Positions 44,688 through 57,888 of a stretch of 64,000 bases of DNA are shown piece after piece (position 1 is the first letter of the stretch; each line of letters opens with the position of its first letter). The stretch lies in NCBI GenBank assembly GCA_963971285.1, contig OZ020246.1, positions 24,836,494-24,900,493 of the forward strand, read 5' to 3'. A program made the position numbers and the translations under genes. Under the pieces are notes generated by a model. That model had not been told where the DNA came from and searched no databases. It saw only the letters and a list, made by a program, of their open reading frames with translations. Source of the stretch: Astropecten irregularis. Its lineage: Eukaryota > Echinodermata > Asteroidea > Paxillosida > Astropectinidae.

Positions 44688-46791
44688 TATTGCAAATTGA
44701 TGAAACTGAAAGAAAGATGTCCTGTGAACCATCGGTTCGGAAATGCTTGGTATAAACACCCCACTCCTATTGATTGAATGAAAAAGGAGGGCCAAACAGA
44801 TTCCTCCTAATCATCCATGCTCCAGCTGTGATTTATCAGCCGTCTGAAATCCTGACCTCCCTTGGTCCCCTTCTGCTCTCCCCTCCAATCCACTCCTTCC
44901 TTCTTCACAGGCCTTACAATAGTACACATTAGTTTGCCCTTCATATTGTGCCCAAGGGGACATGTGGGATGTAAAAAAAAGCCTGCTCCCTGCCAAGTAT
45001 CTCCCATTGAGATAGGAATTTGGGTGTTTGGACAGGCTGGTCCAGCAAGGTGTTATAACAAGAAATGGTGCACAATGTAATTTGCTGATGTGCCACACAT
45101 GGTCCAGGTGCAGTGTCTTCCCTGAGAGGGGTACCAGTTCTGGTTCCATACCCCCTGGGCGGACTTCACCTGCTACCAATTTGGGATGTGGCATTGTGGT
45201 CCACATTTTATGTAAACCACAGCTTACCAATACCAATGTGAGAAGAAAAATATTGGCATGAGAATAAGGATTGAAAAGTAAAACTTAGGTTTAAATGTTA
45301 CTGACCTGACAGCCGCTTAACCAACCCCATGCAAATTTGTTCATGCTACACCTTCAGTTAGGCCTACACCATTGGAGTCAGTTGCTTGAAACTTAACACA
45401 CATGGAACTTGGGTCAATGTGTTATTTTTGCTTTGTTAAAAAAGAAGTTGTAGATTTAATTTACTTTCATCCATTATTTATAAAGGCCTAGGGCTTATAA
45501 CAGTGTTCAGATAGACCTATTGTGGACTGAAATAATAGGCCTACACTACAACGAAATCTCAAGAAATGTACAGCATTCATCAGGTCCCAAAATTGGCACT
45601 ATTTAGAGAGTTTCAGGTGTAGCGATATTTAACAGTGAATGGCAAGGTTTGATGGTCTTGTGTTTAAACTTGAAATGATCCAGAAAGGTTCTAAAAAATA
45701 ACCTGATAAAAGTGATATAGGCCTGGTCTGGCATGTATCAATGGAATCATCTAGATTTATTTCAAGAACCACACAACATGATTATCACAGCATCACCACA
45801 ACTTCACAAGTAGCCTACTTTTCCTTGACTTCTTTTCAATTTCAACAAAAGATTTTCATCATACATTAGGCATATTATGAATGGGGTATTACTAAAGAAA
45901 TCAGGTTTTACATGACATTTGGAATGCATGTTCCTCTGTTTGAAAATTCACACCATGGGATCTTAAGAAGTTAACAGCTATTATAAGCTGCTTACAGACC
46001 AAGCTGTTTCTCTAACCATTCTGTCATTTTTGTGCTGGCAGTGGTGGTTGGTTAGTGTCTTGGAGCTTATTGGTTGTGTTTCCCCTGCCCTAGCTACTAG
46101 CTCTATCCTTTATCCCAAACTAGCTGGAGACAGTTAAATGAAGAACAGCTGGTGCCCAAGAGAGAGTCCCCCTAATAGGATCAGTGAAGGGGAAGAAAAG
46201 ACCTGACCTGAGTGACCTTAAAGGCTTCTTTTGTGTGGTCATTCATTCCCTGAAATCCCCTCCCAGTCTCCAATCTCAACTCACAGCTTATAAACCCCCA
46301 GTCTGGACTGTGCCTAGCCACCCAATCACTTAAAATAAACAAGCTACCATTGGGCTCTGACCAATTGACCTTGTTAACCTAATTGGAAATGCAGAGGTTT
46401 GGTCAAGAAAGTATAAGCCATGGTCTTGGTCATGTCATTTTTTTGATACTCAAGTCTTGTTGTCTGATTATTCCTAGTTGGTAATAATTGAGAAGGAAGC
46501 CGCAGGGGAAATTTGTGGGGAGTGTGGTTGGTGGCAGTTGGGCTGAATGCATGCATCTGGACCATGTACCAAGGTTCAGCTAGCACCCATGGGAAAGTTA
46601 TTCAACATATTGTGCCTGCTGGTCAATTGGTACCATTCCTTTCCTGTGCAGTAACTTGGAAGGCAAAATGTTTTTTGTTTGGTATTTTGTTGGAATTAAG
46701 TGTGAAGTAGGCGAAGGGAACCTTGTGGATTTGTGAAAACCTACCATTTTTCTTGAAGGCCTTCCATTGAATTATTGTGAAGCATGACTCT
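44688..46791. other. 2.1-kb stretch, nothing recognised
   Basis: Unique sequence with two TAGGCCTA octamers (45359, 45537). The 141-codon minus-strand frame at 44811-45236 has no support as a gene. Confidence 0.4.
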
Positions 46792-47043
46792 AAAGCTCTG
46801 TCTGTCTGCAATGGACTTTTTATTTTTTGGACAAAGTTACGAAGACACTTGGGTACTTTACCCATTTTAAGTCCAGTGCGGACGTCTCAGGAAGTCTACC
46901 TCTCAGTCCTCTCAGCGGGCATTTTTAATTCTACCGGCCATGGTAGGAATGCCAGAGACACTTTACCCGAGACGAAAGGTCCAGTGCGGACAGTGCGAAT
47001 CAGGTACCCTCATGAGCCTAGTATTGTCAGCTCTGTAATTCAG
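46792..47043 (-). mobile_element. Harbinger-like family D, copy 2, chimeric
   Basis: AGCTCTGTCTGTCTGCAATG end, GTCCAGTGCGGACGTCTCAG and GTCCAGTGCGGACAGTGCG inside, and the GGTACCCTCATGAGCCTAGT block that is the complement of part of the copy at 38601. It loses its own right end and runs into half of a family E element. Confidence 0.7.
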
Positions 47044-47094
47044 AAGTGGATCTGCAAGATCACTGATCGCATGCCGAAACAAACAGGCCCTTAG
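47044..47094. mobile_element. Half of a family E MITE
   Basis: GGATCTGCAAGATCACTGATC, GCATGCCGAAACAAACAGGC, CCT. Only the right half of the palindrome is present, joined to family D. Confidence 0.7.
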
Positions 47095-49856
47095 GAAAAG
47101 GAGTTTGCTTGCTGAGTGTCTTAGCCATGTTGAGATCACTGACAAACAAACACTGGTACCCTTTTCAGCGCCTCCATCTTACCTTGCAGATATAGATTCT
47201 ATATTCTTCCTATGACGTTAGTTGCGGTAGTTGTGCTGGTAGTATATGTGGCTTATCGGCAGAAAAAAAAGAGAGACTCCTTCAGCTCGCGAGCAAACAT
47301 GTGACACTGCATCCGATGCACCTCAGTGACTTTGAATCATAACAGTGAAACAAGCAGGTACCAGCACCTATTAGTGGAAGACCTACATTAACTCATGCCA
47401 AACAAATTGTTTCATTGGATGAATTATCAGTTGCCTTCAATAGAGAGAGTACAATGAATGCATATGATGTATAGCCTTCGGGGAGAAACAAAAATGAGGG
47501 TAGGGTAGACTTGTCTTGTTTTGGAAAAACACGTGCAGGTTTTTTTTTTCTCCTTATCAGCCCTATGGGGTTACAGCCTTCGTGAATGCACTTTTGTAAC
47601 TTATTATTATTATATTATTATTAATAGCAACCAAGGACTTGCTAATGGCGGAACTAGTTTCCATCTTGGAAAATCTGTTTTGTTCAGGAGTTTTTATCTT
47701 GAAGTTTTGGATGCCACGTTTCCTTCCCTTCTTCTGATTTAAAAGGAAAATGTCTGCTTTCTGGTAGAATTAGTTGAGAGAAATAAATACTACAGGCCCA
47801 TATTAATGGTGTTATTGTAATGTTTCTACTGGCACCTTTATTCTCAGTTACGTTGTCAATTCTGTTTTTAGAATTACAGGCTGTGAGTGTGAGCTTGTTG
47901 CAAAAACTATTATGGGATAGAGTGGAATTGAGGGTGAAATTTTAACTCTCTTATAATGCAACACAGCTAAAAGCATTTCACATTTGTGACTGTAAATTGC
48001 TGTTCTATTGAGGTGTACTTTTCTTTTTGTAACATTTTATATTTTATGCTCATTTTAGACAATGGTCGTCTGCTCTAATTCTTAAAAATGGCTCCAAATG
48101 TTAATATCACTATAGGCCTATACCTGGATATTTTACAATGTACATGTATGTAAAATTTTACACTGTTGTCAGACTTTTGTTTGTTTTTACATCAACTTTT
48201 GTGCTGGAAGTTTAAATTGACAATCTAGTTTGCTAGTAGTTAAAAACAAGGAAAGCTTGTTAAATTTACTTGGATTAGTATTGTATTTGGCAGTCAGCAT
48301 ATCTTCCTTCAATAATTAGTAACAATTTGTGCCCCTATCTATATCATATGTCCACCCTGTTGCTACCAGTACCAGGGAAAATACACACATCAAGTAAGAT
48401 TAAGAAGCATTCAAAGTACAGCCGAATTTGAGTCTGAACAGCTGTAAACATTTGGTTCTGCATATGACAGAAGTTAACAGCCAAAGTCATCCTCTAAGTC
48501 CAACAGTGCTCAAGACATGAGGTTTACTCAGTCAAATACAAACTTCTGATCACTGTCGTCTTCAAGTTCAAAAGTATGACTTATTCCCAGTTGTAAACAG
48601 CCAGCTGAGTTTGGATGATTGATCCGGAGGTGTCCTTTCTTCAGTTGTTTTGAAAACTCTGGATAATTCCTGACACACCCTTTACCCGTGCCCGGTTTCC
48701 GTATCCCATACAGTTTTCCGTGCAGTTTATACTAGCTGCATGCAGTTGGTTGGTTCATTCGTTCCTCAGAGAAGATAAAAGGCAATTATTAGATTTATGG
48801 GCAAGGGTGCTTGTCATTTTTGCTGGTACTTCTGCATGCTTTGCCACAGACAAGAGTCTGCACAACACATGATGATTATGTGCATGTTTTTCTTATGTGT
48901 GTTAGGATATAGTTGGCCCCTGGCCCTGGCTGGGCATGGAATTGCTGGTACATCTGCACCGAGCCAGCTGTGTTTGTCATCCGATCCCAAAATATTGGAT
49001 GTGGCGGTTTTGCTACTTCTTTGTTCGGGGAAACAGGTGGCAATATCACCAAAATCTGAGTACATTTTGAAAGTCACATGAGTACAAAAGATGCCTCCAT
49101 GATACAGGGGTGATTTTTTGTTGTTCTGAAAGAACTTTAAAGAGCTTCAGAAAGAACCTAAGAACTAGAAATCATCATTTTTGTTGCGTAAACATTATCA
49201 ACCCTCATGTTTTTTTTTCCGATGCCCTGGCGCGGCTACACTTTTTGATGAGTTTAAACATTAAAAGCTTTTTGCATAAAGGCATTGTTGGCTCATACAT
49301 GTACATGATGGTACAAGCCAATTGATGTAATGACTGTCTATTCATTGAAAAATGATGTTAATAGAATGATTGCTTTACAAGATTCATGTACGAGGATAGA
49401 ATCCTTTTCTATGCCAACTTTAATGTGTGTTCAGCCACGATCTTATTGTATACAGTCACAATAATGTTCCCATTTGTGTAGTCATTTAGAATGCCTAAAG
49501 AGACAGGTATGATTGATATAGAAGTTTTTTTTTGGAAGGGGGGGGTCTAGAGATGCACTATATTTAATTTGCATTTGGTCAGTAGCATTGGAAACAGAGC
49601 CCCTATGGGGTCAAAGTTATTAGGTTAACATTTCCTTTTCCTGGTATTTGCTGCTGGCCTGGTGTCTCCTGCGTGCATGTAATCCTTTTTAACTCATTTA
49701 TGGTCTTTTCTTGTGTCCATTATGTGAAGAATGCCGGATAAATAATAATAATAATAACTTAAACAGAAGTTGCCCAAAGAAATTATCACAAAGAAAAGAA
49801 AAACCATGCAAATGGAGACTTGGTTGCTTGTAGGTTGGTTTTATAACCTGCAGAGA
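47095..49856. other. 2.7-kb stretch, nothing recognised
   Basis: Unique AT-rich sequence with an (ATA)n run near 47603 and an (ATA)n run at 49738-49757. Open frames up to 94 codons show no family signal. Confidence 0.4.
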
Positions 49857-50032
49857 TATTGGAGTTAGGAGGGCCTGACGATTTGATCGTAGCAGGTTCT
49901 TTCTCAAAGGCTAAAGATTCTGCTACAAGGATTGAAACACTAGGCCCTCCTTACTCCAAGCATTTTATAAATTTCAGGACGTTATTTTGGCCGATGAGCA
50001 GTTTTCAGCAGTTTCTTACTTGTACTGCAGAA
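49857..50032. mobile_element. Penelope-like family C, foldback copy 5
   Basis: TTGGAGTTAGGAGGGCCTGA on the left and TAGGCCCTCCTTACTCCAA on the right are complementary and enclose two hairpin-type segments, so the first 100 bp fold back. The tail has CCGATGAGCAGTTTTCAGC. Confidence 0.6.
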
Positions 50033-51082
50033 GTATTGAATAAGACAATGCATTCTCATTTGCTGACTAATTTGTCATGAGTGTGCACTGTGGGATTTGT
50101 GTAATTACAGTTTGAGTTTCCCTAGGTGTAATGATAAATGTTTGAATTTTTTTATTGGATGATTTTAGAATTCAGGCAAAGGATACTTGGATCAGTATTT
50201 AGATCTTATTCTTAAAAACCAAAGGGATCAGTATGTAGATCTTATTCTTAAAAACCAAACCCTGCCATGGCCGTATGCATTGTCTCTCACTTCACATGGA
50301 AAGACAATTTGTGCAGATGTTGAGATAGCCAAGCCTATAATGCCGTAACATTAATGTATGATACAATTTGTACATATACAATAGCCGCAGAGAAGTCTAT
50401 TAAAATTTGTCTTTTTCTAGCTGAATGCTCCTTTTATTACTCATAATTATTATGCAAAATAAGTTTTTTCAGTGTTCTGTAATAAATATATTTTTTTTAA
50501 TTAATTCATTTGGGACCCATATGTTGAAGTCCTTGCTTTTCTGGGTACCATCAACTTTGTAACAATCATAAACCATGTCATTAAAAAACTTAACATCATG
50601 CTTGGAATTGTGTGTACTATATCGGGGGCTTTCTGGCGAACCAACCCTCATTTTTTCTGCACTAGCCAGGCAAGCAGGATGGCAGGTAGGTTTTGTGGAA
50701 AGTTCGAAAGATGAATTTGACTGCAAATTTCTGTTTTATTTTTCCTTTGGTAATATTTTCTGTTGTATGTTAATGAGCAACAAACGCAGAAGGAGAATTT
50801 TAGAAATTGACAAAACTTTATAAGTGCAGATGTAAGTTTTGTTTTGTATTTTTGTAACTTAAGTTATGCTGTGTGTAGAGTGAAAGTGTGTGCATGGAAT
50901 ATCTCATGGTTTATGTTTGGGTGGGATTTAAACCCGTGACATCATGCTGTTTTATCGACAGATCATTCCGAAATTCTGCTGTCAGATCCTTGCACAATTA
51001 CAGACTGACAGGAGGATTTGTTCATTAAGATATTTGCTTACTGTGCAAATCTGTGGAAATCTGATTTAACTACCAGGACCCA
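50033..51082. other. Stretch with a short tandem duplication
   Basis: Only the 36-base tandem repeat at 50189-50259 is notable; no exon is seen. Confidence 0.4.
50189..50259. repeat. Two-unit 36-bp tandem duplication
   Basis: GGATCAGTATTTAGATCTTA.. is followed directly by GGATCAGTATGTAGATCTTA..; the units differ at one or two bases and both end AAAAACCAAA. Recent local duplication. Confidence 0.9.
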
Positions 51083-51207
51083 AAGGGAGACTTTGGAGAA
51101 CCGATCTTCTAGTCAACAGCGCACCAGCACGCACGCTCAAAACAACGTGCGCATGCTCACAATAGTGTGCACGTTGACTTGAAGACCGGTTCTCCAATGT
51201 CTCCCAT
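51083..51207. mobile_element. Palindromic MITE, family I, copy 3
   Basis: AAGGGAGACTTTGGAGAACCG at left, CGGTTCTCCAATGTCTCCC at right, with GTCAACAGCGCACC / GTGTGCACGTTGAC inside. Confidence 0.85.
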
Positions 51208-51939
51208 TCCATGGCTCTGCAGATTTACTATAAGCGTAGAATCAGCAATTACAGAAGCACAAAATCCTTTGCTTACAAGATTGTTTTTTATGAATTAGCA
51301 AAGAATTTTCAGTTGTGCATATGCATAGTTTGCGTGACTTGGGATTTCTCGCTTACTTGGCTAGCGTAAAAATTTGACACTAACCCGGTAAGCGTAGAAT
51401 GAGAATCATAAGCGCCAAATTGCACCCGCCATATTGTATTTGATAATCTCTTTGATAATTTATTTTTTCTTTATGCAGTCTTGTACTAACTCAATCATAT
51501 TTATTCTTTGACTATCAAGATGGATTTGTCAAGTTTCCATTGGAAAGTTAAGGTTTCTGCCTTGAAATTGTTTTTTTTGTTTTATGTGGAAATTTAAATT
51601 AAAAAAAAGTTAAAAAGTTAAATAAAAAAACTATTTGTGTGTGTGTATCACACACTGTAAATTAATCTATACTTACGTCATTGATGGCATATTTGCTTAG
51701 CTTACATAATTTTTATATTCTACATTTATTAACTATTGTATGGTTGAAAATTCCAACACTGCCAACGTCCAGATTGTTTTTTTTGTCAGTCTTTGATTTT
51801 AGGCTTTTGTTTATGGAAAAGTAAAAAGTAAAAGTATTGAAAAGAACCAGACGTTTTGACTTAAAATGGTTTGGGTATCTTTGGGCGACTGTCATTATTT
51901 TGTATCTGAGACTGAGCATGGATCTCCATGGACTAAGTT
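51208..51939. other. Stretch containing a decayed J-type element
   Basis: GCTTACTTGGCTAGCGTAAAA and GGTAAGCGTAGAATGAGAATC around 51330-51410 resemble the interior of the element at 16999. Ends are not clear. A further A/T-rich region follows. Confidence 0.35.
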
Positions 51940-52267
51940 AGGCCTTTTCACACTATCACCTTTTCGATTCATGTTGAAACCAACCTGGATTAGCCCAAGT
52001 TCAGCCCGGCAAGTTTTTGAACCAGATCGAAGAGACGCAACGTTCGCACTATGCTTTTGGTGAACCGGCTCATATGACACGGATCACGGCAAAAAATGCA
52101 GTTTTGGAACCGGGTTGAGATTTTGATCAGGTTAGGCTACCCTATCTGGGTTGAGTTGGGATTGAAACTTATTGAGTGTGAAAAGGTGTTGTTGTTTTTT
52201 AAATCTCGGGGTTCGATCCGGTTCCAACCCTGGAAATTAGTGAACAGTGTGAATTGAAAAGGCTTTT
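51940..52267. mobile_element. MITE family F, copy 3
   Basis: AGGCCTTTTCACACTATCACC at left, CAGTGTGAATTGAAAAGGCT at right, complete set of internal GATCCGGTTCCAACCC type motifs. Confidence 0.8.
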
Positions 52268-52868
52268 TGTTATGTCTGTTCTGAGTGGACGCCTTATTTT
52301 GGACTTTTGATGCTCACTTTTTGTAATGTGGATGTCTTTTTCTCCATCCATGTATTATATTCCTTTAATGGGAAGAGACCGCCTTCGTTGCCTTAATACA
52401 GAAATCGCTGCTGTAAATTGTTTCAGATAGTTGGGTACTACCCCTGATTCGAATTTGTAATCATCATAGTAAATTCTCCCATTGTTCACTTCCTATAGAT
52501 ATATGCTCAGTCACCTTGGTAATAATTTCAACATCTGTTGTAATCACGCATGACTTGTTTGTCCATGTTTTTCTGTATTGATGACTGTGCAGATGACTAA
52601 ACACAGAGGTGCATTTGCATAAGCTAGCAGCTGTTTCATATTTGGTATAGGGATTGCCATTGCGTTGGGAGACATATAATGTGAGGATTTTCACAAGAAA
52701 CAATTTAAGCTTAGTTGTTGTAAGACAATTTGCCACCTAAACTCTTGACCCCAAACCCAGTCCACAATAGTCAAAATCCATCATACTTGCAGTTTTGGCT
52801 AGTTACTTGCTTGGATGATTGTTTGTCATTTATGCCAGCTTACTTGGTGGTCTATTGGTATGACATCA
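52268..52868. other. Stretch with no recognised feature
   Basis: Unique sequence between two MITEs. Confidence 0.4.
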
Positions 52869-53171
52869 GGGCTGGATTTCACCAAACACTAAGATTAATC
52901 TTAAGATGAGTTGTCAATATTACAATAGTGATTTGTATTGCATGGAAGTGGTTTTTCAGGATAAATCCTGATTTCAGGTTTTTTGGCCTCACTTTCCTGT
53001 ACAAAAGTATAGGAAATATATGATTTAAATTTTTTGGGGGCTGTGTTTTCAGAGTTTTTTTTTACGCAAGTACAGTCACAGCCCAGGTATTGTGACATCA
53101 CACGTTGCTTAACAATTAAGATTGATTCACAATTTAAGATCAATCTAATAGTGCTTCATGAAATCGGCCCC
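52869..53171. mobile_element. J-type foldback MITE, 303 bp
   Basis: GGGCTGGATTTCACCAAACAC and complement GGGGCCGATTTCATGAAGCAC, continuing into TAAGATTAATCTTAA / TTAGATTGATCTTAA. Confidence 0.75.
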
Positions 53172-54298
53172 TGCACTAGTAAGCAGGAGGTTGCGGGTTC
53201 TAATGCACCCAGAGTCTGCGCATGATTTATTTTTTATGTGCACTCAAAACCATTAAGTATGCAGTTCTGTTTATGTATGTCGCGTCGGTGAAGGGCAAGT
53301 CTAATCTGCATAATTCTATCCAACAGTGCGTGTCATAATTGAATAGATTGATGTTCCATAAAAAAAATTAACCACACTTTACTTCAGTCTCATGAAATTG
53401 GAAATGCTACAGTCTTCCCAAAAGGCATCTTTGCATCAAGGTCAGTAGGTCCTTTTCCGTTACACAAACATTTTTAGAAACTTGATGCCACAACAGTAAC
53501 ACTACCTGGGTAAACTTTCATCAGTGTTTTCCTAATTGAATTCACCATTGTCTTCACATAATTATAGGCCTGCTAGCTTGGCATCACAAAATGAGGGTAC
53601 CATTTCTCAATTGCCTTGCAAATTACAAATAGGTGGGCCAAGTTTTTTGATATGTTGCCAACTTTCACAACTCAATATGCATCGCCAACTTTTGTGTGTA
53701 TGTCTTGTTTCAAATGTTTTTAATTTGGAGAAAGCGTAATGATGTTTGGTTAATTCCCGATTTGGAGTACCAGGGATTTGTCTGATTATGGACCCCCCTC
53801 CTTTCTCGAATTGTGAGGTCATAGGAAACAAAGTTGTTTTTAGGAATTAACACTAAATTCAAGTGAAATAACCCTGAAAATCAGACAAATTGAGCAGCAT
53901 GGCTCCACAATAAACAGGGAATAGTTGCTGTCTCAGTAGATGCTATATTGTCAATCTCCTTGCAAACTGTTGCTGGTATTGGATTTGTATTGAAAACAGG
54001 ACCAGTAGAAATATCTAAAAGATTTTTTTGCATATGACTGATAGTCTACCAATGAATATATGATTTAGCTTTGAAAATATGGCAACATGCATATAAACGT
54101 TTGGCCAAGGCCAATGTACCATGGCATGCATATTGATGAGCCATTGGTCCTGGTATACAGAGATACTGGTACTCAATATGCTTATAAGTCACCATATTCC
54201 TCTTGCAATGGAAGAAACTGGAACAAAGCAAGAGAAATTTCCCCAAGAAAGCAAGTTGTGAAGAAACCGTGAAAGACTCCATTAACTTTCTGGGTGTA
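53172..54298. other. Stretch with a doubtful SINE fragment
   Basis: GCGGGTTCTAATGCACCC at about 53190 resembles a B box but lacks the SINE tail. Nothing else is recognised. Confidence 0.3.
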
Positions 54299-54434
54299 TG
54301 GCCGTGTCCCAATTTCTCTGGCAGCGGCTGCAAATTACGCGTGTACGTATGGCAGCCACTAGCCAGTGACTGCAGCCATTTCCATAGACTTGTGTGTTAT
54401 TTGCGGTCACAGCCAGAGAATTGGGACACGGCCT
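54299..54434 (-). mobile_element. Palindromic MITE, family H, copy 2
   Basis: TGGCCGTGTCCCAATTTCTC at left, GAGAATTGGGACACGGCC at right. The interior (GGCAGCCACTAGCCAGTGAC) is inverted relative to the copy at 28243. Confidence 0.85.
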
Positions 54435-54537
54435 AACACTTCCAGAGATAATCACTCAGTTGCATAAGTTTGTTCCTCTACTGTGAAAAGTTTGAATCTA
54501 TTTTTTGGCAATTTGCATACTGGATTCTGTTGTTAAA

Positions 54538-54871
54538 TTAAGGTACAGTACAGGATTGGTAATGTACCCAAACAGAAATGTTCACAGATTTACATATAAA
54601 TTTTAGGGTATGAAGATGGTGGTGGTAGAAACACACCGTTAAAATATTTCTGCCTGGAATGGTGTATTTATCCAGAAATTAGTAAAACAACGATCGAAAA
54701 CAGTTTTGACCTTTGGATAAGATCAAAACCATTCTTAAGGTTTTATAAGAAAAAATTTCACTATTTTCTTGCGAGTCAATTTCACAGGTTTATCATTTCA
54801 TGTACATGCTGGATCAGACAAAGTGTGAATGCTGTTCTGTCACCTTTACCAATCATGTATTATAACTTTAA
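54538..54871 (+). mobile_element. TTAA-flanked MITE, subtype B, copy 7
   Basis: TTAAGGTACAGTACAGGATTG left, CCAATCATGTATTATAACTT right, TTAA at both sides, complete core including AAGATGGTGGTGGTAGAAAC. Confidence 0.9.
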
Positions 54872-55188
54872 AACAGATCATCAGTTTGCAGTAACACCAT
54901 GTAATCTCTTCTGTGAGAGTGTATGGTTCTTAGAAGAATTAACCGGTGGTATTATACTCAACATTCCCAACATTGAGTGTGCACACTGTTCGGAACATTT
55001 AGAGCTATAAGAACAAGAGCAAGACTACTGAAAGATGGTCATCTTTCATATTGACAATGGACATTGCCTCCAAACATTGAGTTGCCGGCTCTTCTCAGAG
55101 CCACACTCAGTCTCAGTCAAAAGAGTCTAATACATGGTGTCACCCTAAATGTCATACAAAGGATGATCATATCAGCCTGTGGCCATCC

Positions 55189-55553
55189 TTTAAAGGTAGT
55201 ATCATACTTTGGTTTTGTTCAAAGAAATACAGATTTATGGGCAAAAATATCCAGGAAGATACAGTAACAGTCATCTGTGAGAATTTCAGTCCCATACGGT
55301 GCCCACTTTTTGAGAAAATGGTGAAAACGGCCACATTATTTCTTAAGTATTTTCTCTTTTATTTTTAATGTTCTAAAAGATCAGCAAGATTTTCGGTCAT
55401 TGTTTGAATAATTTCTGGATAAATACACTATTTCAGGTGGAAAAACTTTAACGGTATGTTTCTACCACCACCATCTTCATACCCTGTAAGTTATACGTAA
55501 ATCTATAAACATTTCTGTTTTGGTCTCTTACCAAAGTATGATACTACCTTTAA
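55189..55553 (-). mobile_element. TTAA-flanked MITE, subtype A, copy 6
   Basis: 365 bp with TTAA on both sides, TTAAAGGTAGTATCATACTT left, CCAAAGTATGATACTACCTT right; terminal inverted repeat essentially perfect. Reverse orientation. Confidence 0.9.
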
Positions 55554-57676
55554 CATAAGATTCACATTTTGCTGATTTGTGCTCAAAGTTTTTGTATACA
55601 CTTTGGTTATTCTTTTTTATTTTATTTCAAAGACATTATTTCAATTATTCATGCAAATATTGTAATTTATGCAGGCAAGTGCATTGCCACTAAACTATCT
55701 CAGAGCTCAATAATTATGTTTGAGAGAGAGAAACTATTAATGGAATTGACGATCGTAAAAAGCCATCTGTGGATGTAAATAAGGGGGTAAAGCAGCCAGA
55801 CAGCAAACAGATAAAAACCCAATCCATATGGTACCTCAAAATGGATTGCAAACTTCTTTTGTTTTCGATGACGGATAAATTTAAAGGTGGGATGAAGTGG
55901 GCACATTTTCTGACGTGCTAAGTTTGTAAGGTTTTGTGTTGATGCTAAACAATCTTGATTTGAAGTTTGAGCAAATCGGAGGGGGATCTGGCTGGCTTTT
56001 GTTAGGGAGGAGGCAGGGCATTCTGGGATAGGGGGATGGGGCACTGTGACTGCATACTGACATTTTTGTGTTCTTAGCACTTAAAGTTGCATTCCATTTT
56101 GTCAAATTTTGTCAAATCTTTTTGTGCACATGGAATGTGTAGCATTTGTGTCATATGCTTGCATAGAATGTAGGCCTGCCTGTTGCATTTCTATTTTTTG
56201 GGCATTAGCAATGTAGCAGCAGACCCATATAAAAATTCTGGACAGAAAATTGTCTACAATTGTCTGTAATTGTCTTGTCTGTACTTGATGCTAAACTGTG
56301 CAACATATGTCTGCTCAGAATGTAAGTCATGTGCTAGTTTTAGTGTCTAAATATTTCCCTACCTATCTCTCTCTTCGCTGAAATTGACCATTACAGTAGC
56401 ATACATTACTTGAGGTAACAATTGTCCAGCAACAACCAGCAGTTTATGAAAACTGGTGGAAAATGACACATTCAAACAACCAAAGTGGACAGTGCAATTT
56501 TATTTTTCTATACTTTAACGGCTGGTCACTATTTGGTCTGTCTAGTCAATATCCACTGTCCAGCACTAGTACTGATTATTATACAGGTAGTTACAATGTA
56601 GCTGTCTATTACCAGCGCAAGTCTGATCTTTGATCAGCTTTTTTGCCATTTTTTTAATGGTCAGTGGAAGATTGTTACTGGTACCTGAGGAAATTTGTAA
56701 TATTTAGTGAGGGATTCAATTATTTCATTATAATTGCTAATTACTCAAGCCAACGGATGGCCTACCAATATTTTTCACTCTTTGACAGACAATGCTATGA
56801 TACACGTAAATGACGTAATGATGTAACTTGAATACCTTTTTTTTCAAAATATTTCTTTTCCGGCAACAACAATTATGATAGCCATTGCAAAATTCAAAGT
56901 GTAGGTCTATTTACTAGGTGATATTCTTCATTCATTTTTTTTTTTTTTGGAGGCGAAAGAAGAATCTACCTTAACTTTTATTTACAAACATTGGCTCGTG
57001 GTTGGCGTGGGCGGCTAAATGTTGCAAATCTTTTTGTCTTTTTGACAGACAGCGTGACCAAATTCAACATTTTAAAACACTTTCCATAACTACAAAATAC
57101 ATACCATAATTGTTTGCATTGTTTCCATTACATTTAGCAATATCTTCCAATGTTTATGAAACATTGTGTACAAATTGTGGGTTTTGTATGCCCGGTTCGA
57201 TGGCTCGCCATAGTTTCCGCCATCTTGGTTGGCAAAACCCGGGCTGTGACGTTGCAAAAGAAAGGTCTATAATAATGATTTCACCATCGGAACGTTTTAC
57301 CAAACTTCATCTTGTTTACTCATGCCAACCAGTCATAAAATAAAAACATGAAGACAAAATTGATTGATCAGCCCCATGGCTATAAAATGATACTGCTGTG
57401 TGCTCAAAATCATTTTTCCATATTTCTTTTAGCCATATGCAATATAAATATTTATTCCTGCTGGTGTCAGATTTTTGTTCCTCCTCCCCAAGTCGATGCT
57501 GAATTTGGCTGGTTTAATTGACGTGCATCTTTGTCACTTGTAACCGTGGATCACGACAGTGCTATACTTCCTAACTTTTTGGGATCACAAAGGACCACTG
57601 TGTCTCGGGCTTCTTCGAGATCTTGTCGTAGTTCATGATGTTCGATTCTGAAATGTATACACATATTAGGATCCGT
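55554..57676. other. 2.1-kb stretch, nothing recognised
   Basis: Unique sequence with a 20-base T run at about 56930-56949. The 126-codon minus-strand frame at 55700-56080 is not convincing. Confidence 0.4.
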
Positions 57677-57888
57677 GGGCGTTTACGAAATGGAGTCTCA
57701 GGCTCCGTCTCAGGCTTTGGCTGATAACAGGTATCAAAATAGAGACTTTTGGCTGCGGTTCAGAAGTAGATTCTCTGGTTTGAAAAAGAAAACCGAGCTT
57801 CAGCTTCAATGAAAATCCACAACCTTTATTTTCAGCATAGGATGTCAGAGCTGGAGCCTGAGCCTGATCCTCTGTTTTGTAAACCCCC
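57677..57888 (+). mobile_element. MITE family G, copy 5
   Basis: GGGCGTTTACGAAATGGAGTC at left, CTGTTTTGTAAACCCCC at right, with GGTATCAAAATAGAGACTTT and GGAGCCTGAGCCTGATCC inside. Confidence 0.75.

Noticed and set aside
44811-45236. 141-codon minus-strand frame
   Set aside because: No recognisable domain, no polyadenylation or promoter context, and overlapping frames on the other strand are equally long.
53185-53225. SINE fragment with B-box-like GGGTTCTAATGC
   Set aside because: The B box deviates at conserved positions and the family tail is absent.
54900-55000. Possible further Penelope-like fragment (GGTTCTTAGAAGAATTAACC then TTGAGTGTGCACACTG)
   Set aside because: It has a hairpin and a GAGTGTG segment reminiscent of such elements, but neither hammerhead core box can be found.
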